The position numbers and the translations under genes were made by a program. Under the pieces are notes generated by a model. It ran no database searches, had not been told where the DNA came from, and was given only the letters and a program-made list of their open reading frames with translations. Of a DNA stretch of 64,000 nt, positions 35,061-48,287 are shown one piece after another. Positions within the stretch are counted from its first letter, which is position 1; every line of letters starts with the position of its first letter. The stretch spans positions 73,354,684-73,418,683 of the forward strand of contig OX578139.1 of assembly GCA_951213105.1 (NCBI GenBank), given 5' to 3'. Origin of the DNA: Amaurobius ferox. Its lineage: Eukaryota; Arthropoda; Arachnida; Araneae; Amaurobiidae.

Positions 35061-35919
35061 TTTCACTCCTGTAATCTCATTTTATATGTATGTTAGAGCA
35101 ATGTATCCAGTTCCGCAGCATCAGAGCTCGTTGCAATAATATAATTTCGCAGTATCTTCTAAATTTCAGGATTGTACTCTTAGGGTACAAGGATCGGTCT
35201 CAAGATCTGGATATGTAGAGCTTTAATCGTAAACAACAACAATATTGTTACAGAAATCTAAAATACTCACGGCATGTTCCCTGTCCCTGAGGTGAAACGA
35301 CGTTTACCGGCAACAAGTTCGAGTAGCATGAAATTGGTGACAAATTCAGGCACCTTTTCGAAAAATTTCGTGAAATATCCTCGACTTGGCAAATTCTGGA
35401 AATTTCTCGAATTTAGCTCATTGGTTACAAAATCCTTGAGGTACGTGTTTTTTTACCCCCAGAACTTCCAAAGAATTTATATCAGCTGAACATAACTCAA
35501 TTGTTTTGGAGTTGTGAGACCATAAATTGTTCTCACATGAGACATTTTTATTTGATTATTTATGGTGTCCTTTAAGGAAAAAAAAGCTTGAGTCTGGCTG
35601 GCGCCGAACTTTACGACAACTTGAACTTTTAGGTCAAATGCTATAAATTTAGGTGTGCCAATCCACAGGGGCTGAGAGGGGCTGTGAAGTGATGCCATTG
35701 GGTTCAGAAGAACCAATGAGCGCCAAGGGGAAGAAGGGCGGAGCTACCCCCCCCCCCCCCGCCGAAGGAACCACAAGTCTAAAAGATATTTAAAAAAATG
35801 AGCGAAGTGAAAAGGAGCCTTGCAGACATGACTTAGGGGTTGCAGTTAGAGTACGAGTATTTACACTATCATGACTTAAGAGTAAGAGTTGTGAAAATCA
35901 GTCGAATCACGAGTATTAC
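35061..35919. other. Unassigned DNA with a poly-C run
   Basis: A C run of about 15 lies at 35746-35760. No domain is recognised in the short frames on either strand. Confidence 0.5.
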
Positions 35920-35934
35920 ACAACCATGACCTAG

Positions 35935-36315
35935 GGCCAACGGCCGTACCGTGCTGAAAATACCGGTTCTCGTTAGATCACCGAAGTCAAGCAGCATCGG
36001 GCGCGGTTAGTACTTGGTGGGTGACCACCTCGGAACACCGCGTGCTGTTGGCCATCTCGGGTGCGGTATCCCCGTGGTTTGCGCGCTAGATTTGCACACT
36101 ACCACAAATGCCGCCGTGTTCATGCGGAGTACGATCACGTTAAACATGTGGGTCCGTAAGTCCTTCCGAGAGGTTGGTGGTAGGGGAAGGAGGGTACGGT
36201 CCCTGTGGATGCCTCCCCCACTGGGTTCCGGTCTAAATTGGGTGGCACTTCCCGGCCGTCCATACAGTTACCTTACACCTTTCTGGTAGGTCGGACGGTC
36301 TGGGCCTCAACAACA
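35935..36315 (+). mobile_element. 5S rRNA-derived SINE (SINE3 type)
   Basis: The first ~118 bp (35936-36053) is clearly 5S rRNA-like: GCCAACGGCCGTACCGTGCT, GGTTCTCGTTAGATCACCGA, then the internal promoter part AAGTCAAGCAGC and GGGCGCGGTTAGTACTTGG, closing CACCGCGTGCTGTTGGCC. About 260 bp of unrelated body follows, ending in (CAA)n. A 15 bp duplication (ACAACCATGACCTAG) flanks the unit at 35920-35934 and 36316-36330, although it overlaps the CAA tail. The attached body and target duplication argue for a SINE, not a 5S gene. Confidence 0.88.
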
Positions 36316-36330
36316 ACAACCATGACCTAG

Positions 36331-37140
36331 CAGTTGCTGATATGAAGTATCAGTCGAAGTGAGATATACGAGGAGGAGCCACACACCACAGAGTTATGGC
36401 AGTATAAGACTGATGCAAGCGAGATGATGAGCCCAAGACTAAACTGGAAGGTATGTGCTCAAAATATCACAGATTCTAGACACTATTGCAAATCTAATAA
36501 TTCTGGTCGCAAATCTCCCCTTTCTAAAATAATTAAATGAAAATTGATAATAATTGAAAGTTGATATTGATGAAAATTGGTGTTATTGATAAATTGATAT
36601 TGTTAATAAATTATATTGTTTAAGTTTAAATAGTCTAATCTTGTTATATTAATTAATAATGCTTTTCAGGACTTACACAAAAGGTAAAAATAATTGGAGG
36701 GTTTATTGCGGCACAACATCGAGCGATGTACGATTTAAATGTTAATTCCCACTAATGAGTTTTAACGGCTATGTCAACGATAAATAATATAATTAATAAT
36801 ATTTAAAGGTTAAACTAAAACTTGTTCTTCTATTTCTATTTTATATGCCACAGTAGTGATACGAATAAAGGTAAATTGTGAATGTTTTATTGTCTTGGGA
36901 ACATAAGTTTGTGTTTAGTAAATGAGTTGAGTGTTGATTTACTATACTTGACATTTGTTTTATGATCTTGTAAGATAGATAGAGAGCGATAGATGTATAT
37001 TGTTCTTGCTTACGCCTATTGGTGCTTGAAATGAAATAGTTAGCTATCCAAAAACCGAGACTTAACCTTGTATTTTGTGACTATATCTTCGAGTCCAAAA
37101 GATACTTTGCAACAATGTACGAACAATACATTTTCACCTG
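36331..37140. other. Unassigned AT-rich DNA
   Basis: Nothing recognised. Confidence 0.5.
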
Positions 37141-37610
37141 AGGACGGTGATAGCTAAGTGGTTATGGCAAAATCATCGAACAAGGAGGACCAAAGTTTGA
37201 TCTGCGCCTCCTCCTAAAATGATCTCCGCATCTACGTGCAGTATAAACGCGATAAATTTGTAGTTTCGAAAATCCTTCAGATAGGTGATGAGTCTTTCTT
37301 TCTGGCAACAAAGACCTTATAACCAATCCGAAGGTATAAAGTATGGGTTTGAACGCTGTAGATCGTGCCACCCAATTTAGACCAGAACCCTGTCGAGGCA
37401 ACATCCAAGGAGACCGTACCCTCCTTACCTCATCACTTTCAGACCAACATATTTAGCTTGCCCGTGTTCCGGGGGAACACGGTGACAGGCTGGACAGAGT
37501 TGGGAATTGAACTTGTACGGGTACTGGATCAGAAGGAGGAAGTTACAATCCCTGTTGTTGCTACATCCATTGGGTTTGGGTCTAAATTAGGTTGCTTAAT
37601 AGCGTAATGT
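37141..37610 (+). mobile_element. tRNA-headed SINE and two inverted SINE-tail fragments
   Basis: 37145-37210 resembles a tRNA, with A box TAGCTAAGTGG (37151) and a degenerate B box AAAGTTTGATC (37192), spaced as in pol III promoters. Further on, GCCACCCAATTTAGACCAGA and the ACCGTACCCTCCTTACC block (37368-37430) are the reverse complement of the tail of the 5S-SINE at 36180-36250. A plus-strand version of the same tail (GGGTCTAAATTAGGTTGC) lies at 37540-37600. This looks like a composite of SINE pieces. Confidence 0.6.
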
Positions 37611-38799
37611 GGTGCACCGTGTAAACGTATCCTGACGAGACAAAAGGAAACCCGTCAGTCTCTAAATAGGCGACTGGTGTAAATATCATTTCCTAGCCAC
37701 TGGAAAAAAAATTAACTATCAACAGTATCACATAACAACAGTTGCATGCAATAAAATAGAGAAAATTTACTCAACAAATTCGTCATTAGGAAAATTGTCT
37801 TCTCAAATTACATATATACTCACTGTTCATTTTTAATAGCATTACAGAACGTTGCTCTCTGAGCAATCATATTTATTGGTGATTTATATAAAAATGTTAA
37901 TTTGCACCTTCGTGGAAAGACATAGTCAAATTGTGGAATTCGCGACAAATCCATTTAATCCTCGATGTTTCCCTCACACCGCCAAAAGTCACCAAGTTGG
38001 TAAAAATTTCGTTAAATTTGGTGACGAGGTTAATTGGCAAGACCTTCCCGTATTACTGTAAATGTCACTTTTCCATAAACATAAATTGAATCGAGTGAAA
38101 GTGATATCAGATAATAAATATATAGTTATATTTCCCAAATAACGTCGAAAATCTCACATGGTTAGAAAATAAAATTGCAAACAAAATTTATTCATTTATG
38201 AATAAATTTTTTCTTGTTTTGTAAAAATGTTTTCATAATTCTTAATGAAATCACATTTTCCTTCATCTGTTGCCAATAACAGAAACCTAATGATGGAGCC
38301 AACGATGCAGTACATGATACAGTACATGTAGTTTGTAAGCAAGAGATTTCAAAGTTTGAAATGCTTCTTTAACCTAATAAAAATAATTTCAATTCTACAT
38401 CAAAACAAAAATTTAATGGATTTCTTAGAGTAGATCATAAATGTTAATTAGTGAGTGAAATAAATATTTGAAAGACGCGTTACAATGTGCTAATGAAAAT
38501 AGAGTAGTGCTTAATTAAACAAAACATTACGAAACCAACTATTCACAAAATTCATTATTTTAATGTATCCGAATACTTTAAAATCACGTGTGTTTTTAAT
38601 TAATCTAAATGAATTGTAAAGTGTCTAAATGTACTTAATGTCTGTTATCAAAAAATGTGATATAAGCTTTACGATATAATTTACACCAATATATCTTTTT
38701 AGAAAATGTGAGAAATTAGTTGCGAATTTCAAAGTTTATAATAATAACGACGGTTTTGTAATGTTCGATTACATTTTTTTTCTAAAATAATAAGTCTCA
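37611..38799. other. Unassigned AT-rich DNA
   Basis: I see no gene or clear repeat in these 1.2 kb. Confidence 0.5.
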
Positions 38800-39033
38800 A
38801 AATCGAGTAAATTGCTTCCGCATTTTCAAGGAGTAATCTTACAATTCGGTTTATATTTCGATGCTAGATATGAGCAGAGGGCTTTGATCTCGGATATTTT
38901 AATGACGATATCAATGCACTTAAAACAAGAAAGATTAATCATGCGTAAAGCATTGATTCTGAGACACTTTCCATCTGAAATGCAATTTTATTTAAACATC
39001 ACTAAAATGCGATACATTAAGAGGTGATATTTT
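38800..39033 (+). repeat. Dispersed repeat family R3, partial copy
   Basis: AGAAAGATTAATCATGCGTA, GAGACACTTTCCATCTGAAA and AAATGCGATACATTAAG match 33470-33560. It is ended by an R2 copy. Confidence 0.65.
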
Positions 39034-40240
39034 TACTTTCCTTATATATATAGTTCAATGTATAAGGAAAGTATCGTGACGTGGTCGAAAATTCGAATTA
39101 CTGTTTTCGAAGGAAGAGCAAGCTGTAAGCATCCCTCAACACGAATCAAACGTTTTTGAGGAATGAACGAACACGAATCAAACGTTCGAACATAACCGTC
39201 GTCGTTATTATAATGTATCTGTGTGTGCGTGTGAGTATTAGTGAGTCTGTGTTGACGATATTTCACGAAAGATTAGAGCGATTCGAATGAAATTTGGTAC
39301 AAAATTTACAAACCGTGAATACTGGAAGCCTATTTTTAAACACAATCGAATATTCGGAGGGCTTTGATCTCTAAATGTTCGAGTGAAATTTTGAAAAAAA
39401 ATCATCAAAAAATTAAAACCTTTAATAAAGTTATGCAAATAGTCATTTCGTATGCATTTTCATTAGAAAACGATTGGCACAAACTTTAAAACGCTAGCAT
39501 GAACCGTTATCGTGATATTGCATTCTTTTCAAATAAATGTATCAAAAAATCACATAAAATAAATAAATTACTAACTATTGTGAAATATGTTAACTTTTCA
39601 TATTTAATATCATGCGATAAATTTGTGACATCATTCTCGTGGATCTAGCTCTTTCCATTCATGAGAAAAGATAGTTTGGGTAATACTTTTTCCAACGTTT
39701 TGGAAAATATTGGCGACGAATTTGGCGTAATATCACCAACTTGGCGAATTTTTCAAAATATTACCAAATTAACAAAAATGTCGCAAAATGGATAAACATG
39801 ACGCTAAATCAATGAAAACGACCGCTAATTGGAGGAAATTTAATATCTTGGTAAGAATCTAAGCGTACTATAAAAATAACCTATTTTTTCGTCCATAGCT
39901 TTTGGATAAAATTTTGGTCACGAATTTTTCAGAATACCTCCAACTTACCGACCTTTTAAATGTTGCCAAATTGATGGGCATGTCACCCAATTGATGAATA
40001 TTTGCCAAATTAATAAAACGAACGCTGAATCAATGAAATGGCCACTAATTGATGAAAGTTCAATATTGTGGAAAGAACATAAGAATAGACTATAAGAATA
40101 ACCCATTTCTTCGTCTCTCAGTCGCTAACGCTTGGCGTGAAATTTAGCGAAGATGACTACTTTTTAAATGTTGCCAAACTAACAAAAATATCGCGAAATT
40201 GATGAAAAGGACTTCAAATGAGAAGTAATGTTTCAAAAAT
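39034..40240 (-). repeat. Dispersed repeat family R2, copy with extra internal modules
   Basis: It begins with the R2 hairpin end (TACTTTCCTTATATATATAG ... AAGGAAAGTATCGTGAC) and a short GT region. The central module around GGCGACGAATTTGGCG is repeated in diverged form about three times (39655-39880, 39890-40110, 40115-40235). The usual CCCACATCAGA end is missing. Confidence 0.65.
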
Positions 40241-40289
40241 TTTCATTTTTGTCATATGACGGGCATACATTTTAGTATATGTTGTTTAC

Positions 40290-40640
40290 AAATGCTGGTA
40301 GTTTGGCCGCTAGGTCATTAGACAGAGAGATCTCCATTATTTCTCAAAGATTGAATTAAAAGTCCCACCCAAATGGTTTCCAGACATAGACTGTCTTAAG
40401 TCACGTAAAATACAATCCAGAGAAGCAGCAATTCCAATTCGATGGAGATGCGCCCTAAGACAGTCATGACCAGTAAGAAGTCCAAACCCGTCAACTGCTT
40501 CTCGTCGAGGAACCTCTGGAATGAAAGATATGTTCTTGCTGAGGACGCTAAATGACTTTCCCTTAGATTACTCCATAGATTCTGCCTCGATTTCTTTATT
40601 GTGCAGCATTTTAATGCACAATTGTACTGAATGAAAATCA
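40290..40640 (-). pseudogene. Non-LTR retrotransposon (LINE) 3' fragment
   Basis: The minus strand reads KKSRQNLWSNLRESHLASSA, and in the adjoining frame GFGLLTGHDCLRAHLHRIG followed by IAASLDCILRDLRQS. The LLTGHxxLxAHLxRIG block followed by a degenerate Cys/His stretch is typical of the region after the RNase H domain in arthropod Jockey/I-type LINEs, where it normally forms a CCHC motif (only one Cys remains here). No RT domain is present. Confidence 0.6.
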
Positions 40641-40839
40641 CAGGCTTTTAGATTATCTTCTCTACCATAGTACCCTATTCGGGAAAAAAATACCGCTAAT
40701 TTATTTCCTGGTACTTTGCAATATGCAGGCACGCTCTGTAAAGTGATTGAGATGTTTGGTCTTTTAAAATCGCCCTAATCTCTCAAATCCGTGTACCATT
40801 GTTTTTTTGGTTGCCAGAAATTGCCTGGAGAGTCAGAGG

Positions 40840-41290
40840 GGATAAATGCTTATCCGCCTCTGGGTCTCCGATTGCCAAATTTCGTAGCTCTGTGACGCGC
40901 GATCGCTGAGCCTATAGTGTATAAGACACGCAGACAGACACACAAACAGATAGACATTGCCTTTTATTATATAAATTGTGATAATTTTAAAAACATTCCC
41001 GCAGAATGTATGAGAATTTTTCAGTATTGTGATGAATGAAAGAAATGGAAAAAAGTTTATAAATGAAATGCTGCTTTTATAGAGAGAGCCAGGTGATTTA
41101 AATTTCGATGACGTCATTTGAATAATGTTCAATGTATTTTAAAGTTTACGCTTTCAATGTAGTATTATTATAATTTCAAAAATATTACCGAGGAATATAT
41201 CGCATTTTAGAGATGTTTAAATAAAATTTTATTGCAGTTGGAAAGTGTTTCAAAATCAATGCTTTATACATGATTGATCTTTCTTGTTTA
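40840..41290 (-). repeat. Dispersed repeat family R3, copy
   Basis: Inverted relative to 33440-33850: TGCTTTTATAGAGAGAGCCA, TCGATGACGTCATTTGAATA, CGCATTTTAGAG, GCAGTTGGAAAGTGTTTC, ATGATTGATCTTTCTTG. The 5' side adds GATTGCCAAATTTCGTAGCT and a short GACA/CA run. Confidence 0.7.
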
Positions 41291-41299
41291 TTTTGCAAT

Positions 41300-41715
41300 G
41301 AGTCTGTGATCTCTTCATATAATATTGATGTAATTATTATTTCAATTTTTATTTTAAAAACTACTGAATATATTTTGCTGAATTTGTTTTATTTATTTTA
41401 TGGGATAATTTTAATATTTCCTAAAACTTTCGGAGCAATTCGTGAATTTTAACTCTTTATTTACTTATTTATTTATTTTTTTAAAAATTGAGGTCCCTTA
41501 GGGTTCAATATGTTTTATTTCTGCACACCGAGTTAAGTCCAAAACAAATTGCATTGTTCTTTTATATTCCCATATGTTCCACAGACCGTCTGAAGACCAT
41601 ACTAAAATTTCATTACAGTAAAGTCATTTTTACGGCAGTTATCGTGTGAACGGACAGACATAATGAACAAAGTCGTAAACATTTTACAATTATGTTGGAA
41701 AGTGTTAAAAAATGT
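41300..41715 (+). repeat. Dispersed repeat family R4, copy 3
   Basis: Collinear with 34140-34590 (ACTACTGAATATATTTTGCT, CCTAAAACTTTCGGAGCAAT, CCACAGACCGTCTGAAGACC, ACGGCAGTTATCGTG). An R3 copy lies immediately upstream in both places, but R3 has the opposite relative orientation here. Confidence 0.7.
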
Positions 41716-42504
41716 CCATGTTTAATTACGGAAATAATTCCAAAAAAGCTTCACATTTATTCAAGCCACAATTATTCATGCTTGATATTAAACAAAACCA
41801 AGGCCGTTGAATATACTCTTTAAGTCCAGATCTATCAAAGCCAGAACTATCAATTGAGTACAAAAACAAGGTCTTTGTTTCGAAAACCGCATGTTGTGCA
41901 ATACACATAAAGTGATTAACTCACATTGGAACCGCCAGGAGTCGCCAACTTGGCGGTAAACTTGGCAGATAGGAAATTATTTATGATGGATCATATATGA
42001 CAAATGTAATCGACATGTATTGTATTTACCCTTCGGGATGGTTGACGCATCATCTCTGCCCGTCCCTAGTTATCCCACGCCATCAAGCTTGGGCTCTTTA
42101 CCAAAAATTATATATTATGAGGATAACAAAAATATAGAGGTGAAGTAATTGACGTTAATAAAGTGAAGATGTGTTTTAGTGTGCGGTGATAGATCCTGCT
42201 TAGATAGAACTATTTAATACATTACAATGATGCTATAGGTTACCCTACTGATAATGCCAATCATTAAGATGATGCTAAAAACTCGACTAAAGATTGGATT
42301 AAAAAGTTTCGACTATTCTCTATTCTGATAATAATATGATTAATAACAAAGAAACTGAGAGAATTATCAAGAGGTAAGGCAATGACCAATATCACCGAAC
42401 ATTAGTTCGCATATTCTATTCTTGCTCAATTACATTACGAGGTTGAGTATTTATGCTAAAGGAATTTATGAAATCGGGTTTTAATTTGGACGTTGCTTTC
42501 GGAT
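41716..42504. other. Unassigned DNA
   Basis: Nothing recognised. It is the left flank of the satellite. Confidence 0.5.
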
Positions 42505-44065
42505 TTCGAAAGTTTTGAGAATTGATTTCACCCTCGATCCTATATTGCTGTACCGCAATACATATCTTTTTGGTTTAATAATAAACAAATTGAAATGAAA
42601 ATGAGTATTTTCTAAACTTCCCTTAATTGCAAAATTTACTTTGCAGCTCAGGTTAATGTTCCGAAAGTTTTGAGAATTGATTTCACCCTCTATCCTATAT
42701 TGCTGTACCGCAATACATATCTTTTTAGTTTATTTATAAACAAATTGAAATGAAAATGAGTATTTTCTAAACTTCCCTTAATTGCAAAATTTACTTTGCA
42801 GCTCAGGTTAAAGTTCCGAAAGTTTTGAGAATTTTTTTTCACCCTCTATCCTATATTGCTGCACCGCAATACATATCTTTTTTTGTTTAATAATAAACAA
42901 ATTGAAATGGAAATGAGTATTTTCTAAACTTCCCTTAACTGCAAAATTTACTTTGCAGCTCAGGTTAATGTTCCGAAATTTTTGAGAATTGATTTCACCC
43001 TCTATCCTATATTGCTGTACCGCAATACATATCTCTTTTTGTTTATTAATAAACAAATTGAAATGAAAATGAGTATTTTCTAAACTTCCCTTAATTGCAA
43101 AATTTACTTTGCAGCTCAGGTTAATGTTCCGAAAGTTTTGAGAATTGATTTCACCCTCTATCCTATATTGCTGCACCGCAATACATATTTTTTTTTGTTT
43201 ATTAATAAACAAATTGAAATGAAAATGAGTATTTTCTAAACTTCCCTTAATTGCAAAATTTACTTTACAGCTCAGGTTAATGTTCCGAAAGTTTTGAGAA
43301 TTGATTTCACACTCTATCCCATATTGCTGTACCGCAATACATATCTTTTTTGTTTAATAATAAACAAATTGAAATGAAAATGAGTATTTTCTAAACTTCC
43401 CTTAATTGCAAAATTTACTTTACAGCTCAGGTTAATGTTCCGAAAGTTTTGAGAATTGATTTCACCCTCTATCCTATATTGCTGCAATGCAATACATATC
43501 TTTTTTGTTTAATAATAAACAAATTGAAAGGAAAATGAGTATTTTCTAAACTTCCCTTAATTGCAAAATTTACTTTGCAGCTCAGGTTAAAGTTCCGAAA
43601 GTTTTGAGAATTTTTTTCACCCTCTATCCTATATTGCTGCACCGCAATACATATCTTTTTTTGTTTAATAATAAACAAATGGAAATGAAAATTAGTATTT
43701 TCTAAACTTCCCTTAATTGAAAAATTTACTTTGCAGCTCAGGTTAATGTTCCGAAAGTTTTGAGAATTGATTTCACCCTCTATCCTATATTGCTGTACCG
43801 CAATACATATCTTTTTGGTTTATTAATAAACAAATTGAAATGAAAATGAGTATTTTCTAAACTTCCCTTAATTGCAAAATTTACTTTGCAGCTCAGGTTA
43901 ATGTTGCGAAAGTTTTGAGAATTGATTTCACCCTCTATCCTATATTGCTGCACCGTAATACATATCTTTTTTTGTTTAATAATAAACAAATTGAAATGAA
44001 AATGAGTATTTTCTAAACTTCCCTTAATTGCAAAATTTACTTTGCAGCTCAGGTTGATGTTCCGA
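42505..44065. repeat. Satellite array, 155-157 bp monomer, about ten copies
   Basis: Monomers start at about 42505, 42659, 42814, 42971, 43127, 43282, 43438, 43593, 43749 and 43904. Each has TTCCGAAAGTTTTGAGAATT, CACCCTCTATCCTATATTGC, a dyad TTGTTTA(A/T)TAATAAACAA and TTTACTTTGCAGCTCAGGTT. Units differ by only a few percent by eye. Units of exactly 156 bp keep a minus-strand frame open across several monomers (42808-43212, for example), giving a 52-residue periodic peptide, most likely by chance. Confidence 0.95.
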
Positions 44066-44447
44066 TGATACGCAATTGGTGTGTTATTATAAAATACAAA
44101 AATGCAATGCCTAAGCAATGCCAACAAAAAGTTCGTTAAGTTTAAACTGATTAATGTATCAGCACTATTTAATTGTTTTTTTCCGATCTGAATAAATTTA
44201 ATCAATTCAGTGTTACATACAACAACGGAATTAATTCTGCAATTAAAAAGAAACTATTTAATTTAAGTATATAATATATTCCTCAACTTATTCCGACAGA
44301 TAATTACTACTTCCCACACCTAAACAGAAATTACGTATGTGAGAATATACTAAAAATATATTTCAAAGTAACTTTCTAACGTTTTGTCTTATTGCAAAAA
44401 ATAAAAAAACATTCCTATACATTTTTCAATGCACTTCAAAAGGATTT

Positions 44448-44566
44448 TTTTTATTATAAGTGCAGTTTCAAATATTCCTCCTAATAGAGTAAATAATAAG
44501 AAATGTTTTTATTATAAGAACAGTTTCAAATATTCCTCCAAATAGAGTAAATAATAAGAAATGTTG
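44448..44566. repeat. 58 bp tandem duplication
   Basis: Two copies of a unit containing CAGTTTCAAATATTCCTCC and AGAGTAAATAATAAGAAATG, with three or so differences. Confidence 0.85.
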
Positions 44567-45320
<754 letters not shown>

Positions 45321-46885
45321 TAACCACACTAAAAACCCATCGACTTATACTAAATGCTGATTCAAATAAACAAGTGAAATCACATAAAATTCGATTCATT
45401 CTTTTGATAGATATAAAAATCCTTGAGGGTGAAAGCGCTTTTCCGTATATCTCGAAAATGACTGTCTTTTAAACACGTAATATGTAATTGATAAGCAATG
45501 TAGGCTATTTGATAAAACTAAGCCTAAGTATTTCTTTTACTATTGAGTTTTTGATCAGAACTAGCAAATTTCTGAACAACAGTGCATGTAAGCGTTATCT
45601 TTGAAACATATCATATTAGTAACTTATAAGTGATTAGAAAATGTGCCCAGCGTTGCTCAGAATTTAAGAAGAGATGTCGTTGCGTAGCCGTGTATGCAAG
45701 CACGCAACATTTTGTTGTTGTTATAAACTGAGTATTGTTAAAACATTCTTTGTGTTGCGACAAATCACAACACTGATTTATTACTTATTCAAAATTAATA
45801 CTTTTTATAAACTTTAAATATTTTTATTTTAATTATTTTAATTTTTACTTTAATTATTCTAAATTACCTTACCCAAAATTGGTTTTATTTTTTTTTTAAT
45901 TTCATTAATAAGTCATTTTGTTCCATTCTCTAATTTTAGTTATAAGTGCACAGTAATTCAATTTCACGTTTTTCCTTTTCGTCTGGTCGTGAATGTTTCT
46001 CATGAGTCTCACAGTATGCCCTACCGGAAGTTGCACAACTTTTCTTACCGTTGGGAGGAGTATCTTGTTGGATCACTTGATCTGACTCTTCCCTCCTTTC
46101 GTGCTTCGACATTTGAACCTGTTTAAAATAAAAGATTGGGAGGGTATTTTCTTGCGATGACTCATTCTTCTTCTGAAAATTTGTGAAGTGTGAAAGTGTG
46201 AAGATTAGGTGGTGGTGGTGGTGTGTGGGGGGGGGGGTGCTTCGGCAGCCCTTGCTCTAGCCACTTTTTCGATTTTGTGCATATATACTTCTATATCTAC
46301 GTAATCTGAATTAATCAAATTATATTGACTTTGGTAATTAATGCAAAAATGCTACAAATAAAATGTGGGTGATAGAGTCAAAACAGAAACCTGTATTTGG
46401 TAATAATTTATGATTACTAGAATTTTTTAATCGCAAGTGTTACGGATGTCCTTGCTGCATCAGCGTTTTGATTGTAAATAATACTGTTTGCGATATGAAG
46501 GTATCAACTAGTGATCCTGTAAAATAATGCACTAGCTGTATGTAATGATCTCTCTGGAATATAAAAATTTACCAATTTTGATGAAATAATTCTGCCATCT
46601 ATTCGAACATATTCTGAATTGAATGCATAGAATATTTTCTGCATAATGACTAAATTTTCTGCCTGTTGCTTTTATTTTTGTTTTTGAAGATAACTGCAAT
46701 TCACATCCAAGCAGAATAATATGGCTCTATCTTTTTAATAAAGATATTTGAATAAAATATTTTATGCTTACTTGAATATACAAAAGTGAAAATGAAAACT
46801 GTGTATGACCGCGATCACTCCTGTGTGCTGCTCGCACATATAGAATTTGTTTTTACAGTAGTGAAACCCTTCACATGACAAAAAA
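45321..46885. other. Unassigned DNA with a G-rich run
   Basis: GGTGGTGGTGGTGGTGTGTG then a run of G lies at 46209-46240. No gene is recognised in these 1.5 kb. Confidence 0.5.
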
Positions 46886-47641
46886 TCTGATGTGGGCAGC
46901 ACATGAATTTTCTTATATAATGCTATAAATTTACTACTTTTACAGTAAAAAAATAAGTTATTCTTATAGTAGATACTTATATTCTTTCCAAGATACTGAA
47001 TTTTTCTCAATTAGTCGTCATTTGCATTGATTTATGCCATTTGTATCCATTTGGCGAGAATTTCCTTAATTTGGCAACATTTAAAAATGTCGCAAAGCAG
47101 GCGAAGTCCGCCAAATTCGTCGCCAAAATCTCGCCAATCGGAGAAATAAGTTATACTTATAACAGATAAATGACTATTGCGTTCTTATTAAAAAGTATTA
47201 GTCAAAGTATCTTTTCTCATGAATGGAAAGAGCTAGATCCACGCCAATGATGTCACCAAATGAATCACATGATATTATATATGAAACGTGAACACGTTTC
47301 TCAAAAGTTAATATATTTTTTTTAATTTATGGGGTCTTTTGATAAATTTATTTGAAAATGTGCATTATCTCAAGAACGGTGCGAGCTAGCGTTCTAAAGT
47401 TTATGTCAATCGCTTTCTAAGGAAAAATTACATATGAAACATCTATTTGCGTAACTATATTAAAGGTTTTAATTTTTTGAAGATGTTTTAAAAATTTCAC
47501 TCGAAAATTTAAGGGGGTTCTGAACACTTGATTGCGTTTAAAAACAATAGGCTTTCAGTATTCACAGATTGTGATTTTTTTACCAAATTTCATTTGAATC
47601 GCTCCATTTGTTCGTGAGATATCGTCTCCACAGACTCACTG

Positions 47642-47672
<31 letters not shown>

Positions 47673-47810
47673 CGCACACAGCCATCACCTCAAAAATGCT
47701 TGGTTCGTGATCAGCGATGCTTGAAACGTGCTCTCCTGTCGAAAACTCGAATTCGAATATTCTACCCTGTCACAATACTTTCCTTATACATTATGTATAT
47801 AAGGGAAGTA
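46886..47810 (+). repeat. Dispersed repeat family R2, copy
   Basis: Complete from TCTGATGTGGGCAGCACATG to the terminal hairpin (ACTTTCCTTATACATTATGT ... AAGGGAAGTA). The interior carries CGCCAAATTCGTCGCCAAAA, AGAGCTAGATCCACG, TCAATCGCTTTCTAAGG, a CA run at 47642-47680 and CTCTCCTGTCGAAAACTCGA. Confidence 0.85.
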
Positions 47811-48097
47811 AGAATCTCCAATAGATCTATTCGTTAAACTTTCAATAAAAATACTGACTTCAAAAGAAGTGTATATACTTTACAGTGTCTGCGTTTCTTC
47901 AGATGGTTATTTACGTAATGCAGTAAAAAAATTATCTAATCAATGATGAACAAATTCAAGTGAAAAGATTCTAAAAGAAAAAAAAAATATGGAACATTAC
48001 AAAAAAAATTCCTTTTTTATTATATCATTGAATTTTAGGTGCAGGATACAGGTATGATTTCAAAATTGTAAAGTTTTCATGTATTAAAATAATTTGT
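47811..48097. other. Spacer between inverted R2 copies
   Basis: 287 bp with no recognised feature. The flanking R2 copies are tail-to-tail. Confidence 0.5.
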
Positions 48098-48245
48098 TAC
48101 TTTCCTTACATACATAATGTATAAGGAAAGTATTGTGACGGGGTCGAAAATTCGAATTCGAGTTTTCGACGGAAGAGCACGTTTCAAGCATCCCTGATCA
48201 CGAATCAAATGTTTTTGAAGTGATGTCTGTGTGTGTGTGTGCGAA

Positions 48246-48287
<42 letters not shown>

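Noticed and set aside
35936..36053. Functional 5S rRNA gene
   Set aside because: Attached SINE body, (CAA)n tail and flanking duplication instead of a terminator T-run and rDNA spacer.
39042..39266. Frames inside R2 copies (also 48077-48370, 57525-57707, 58186-58368, 58759-59004)
   Set aside because: The frames are not conserved among the six R2 copies.
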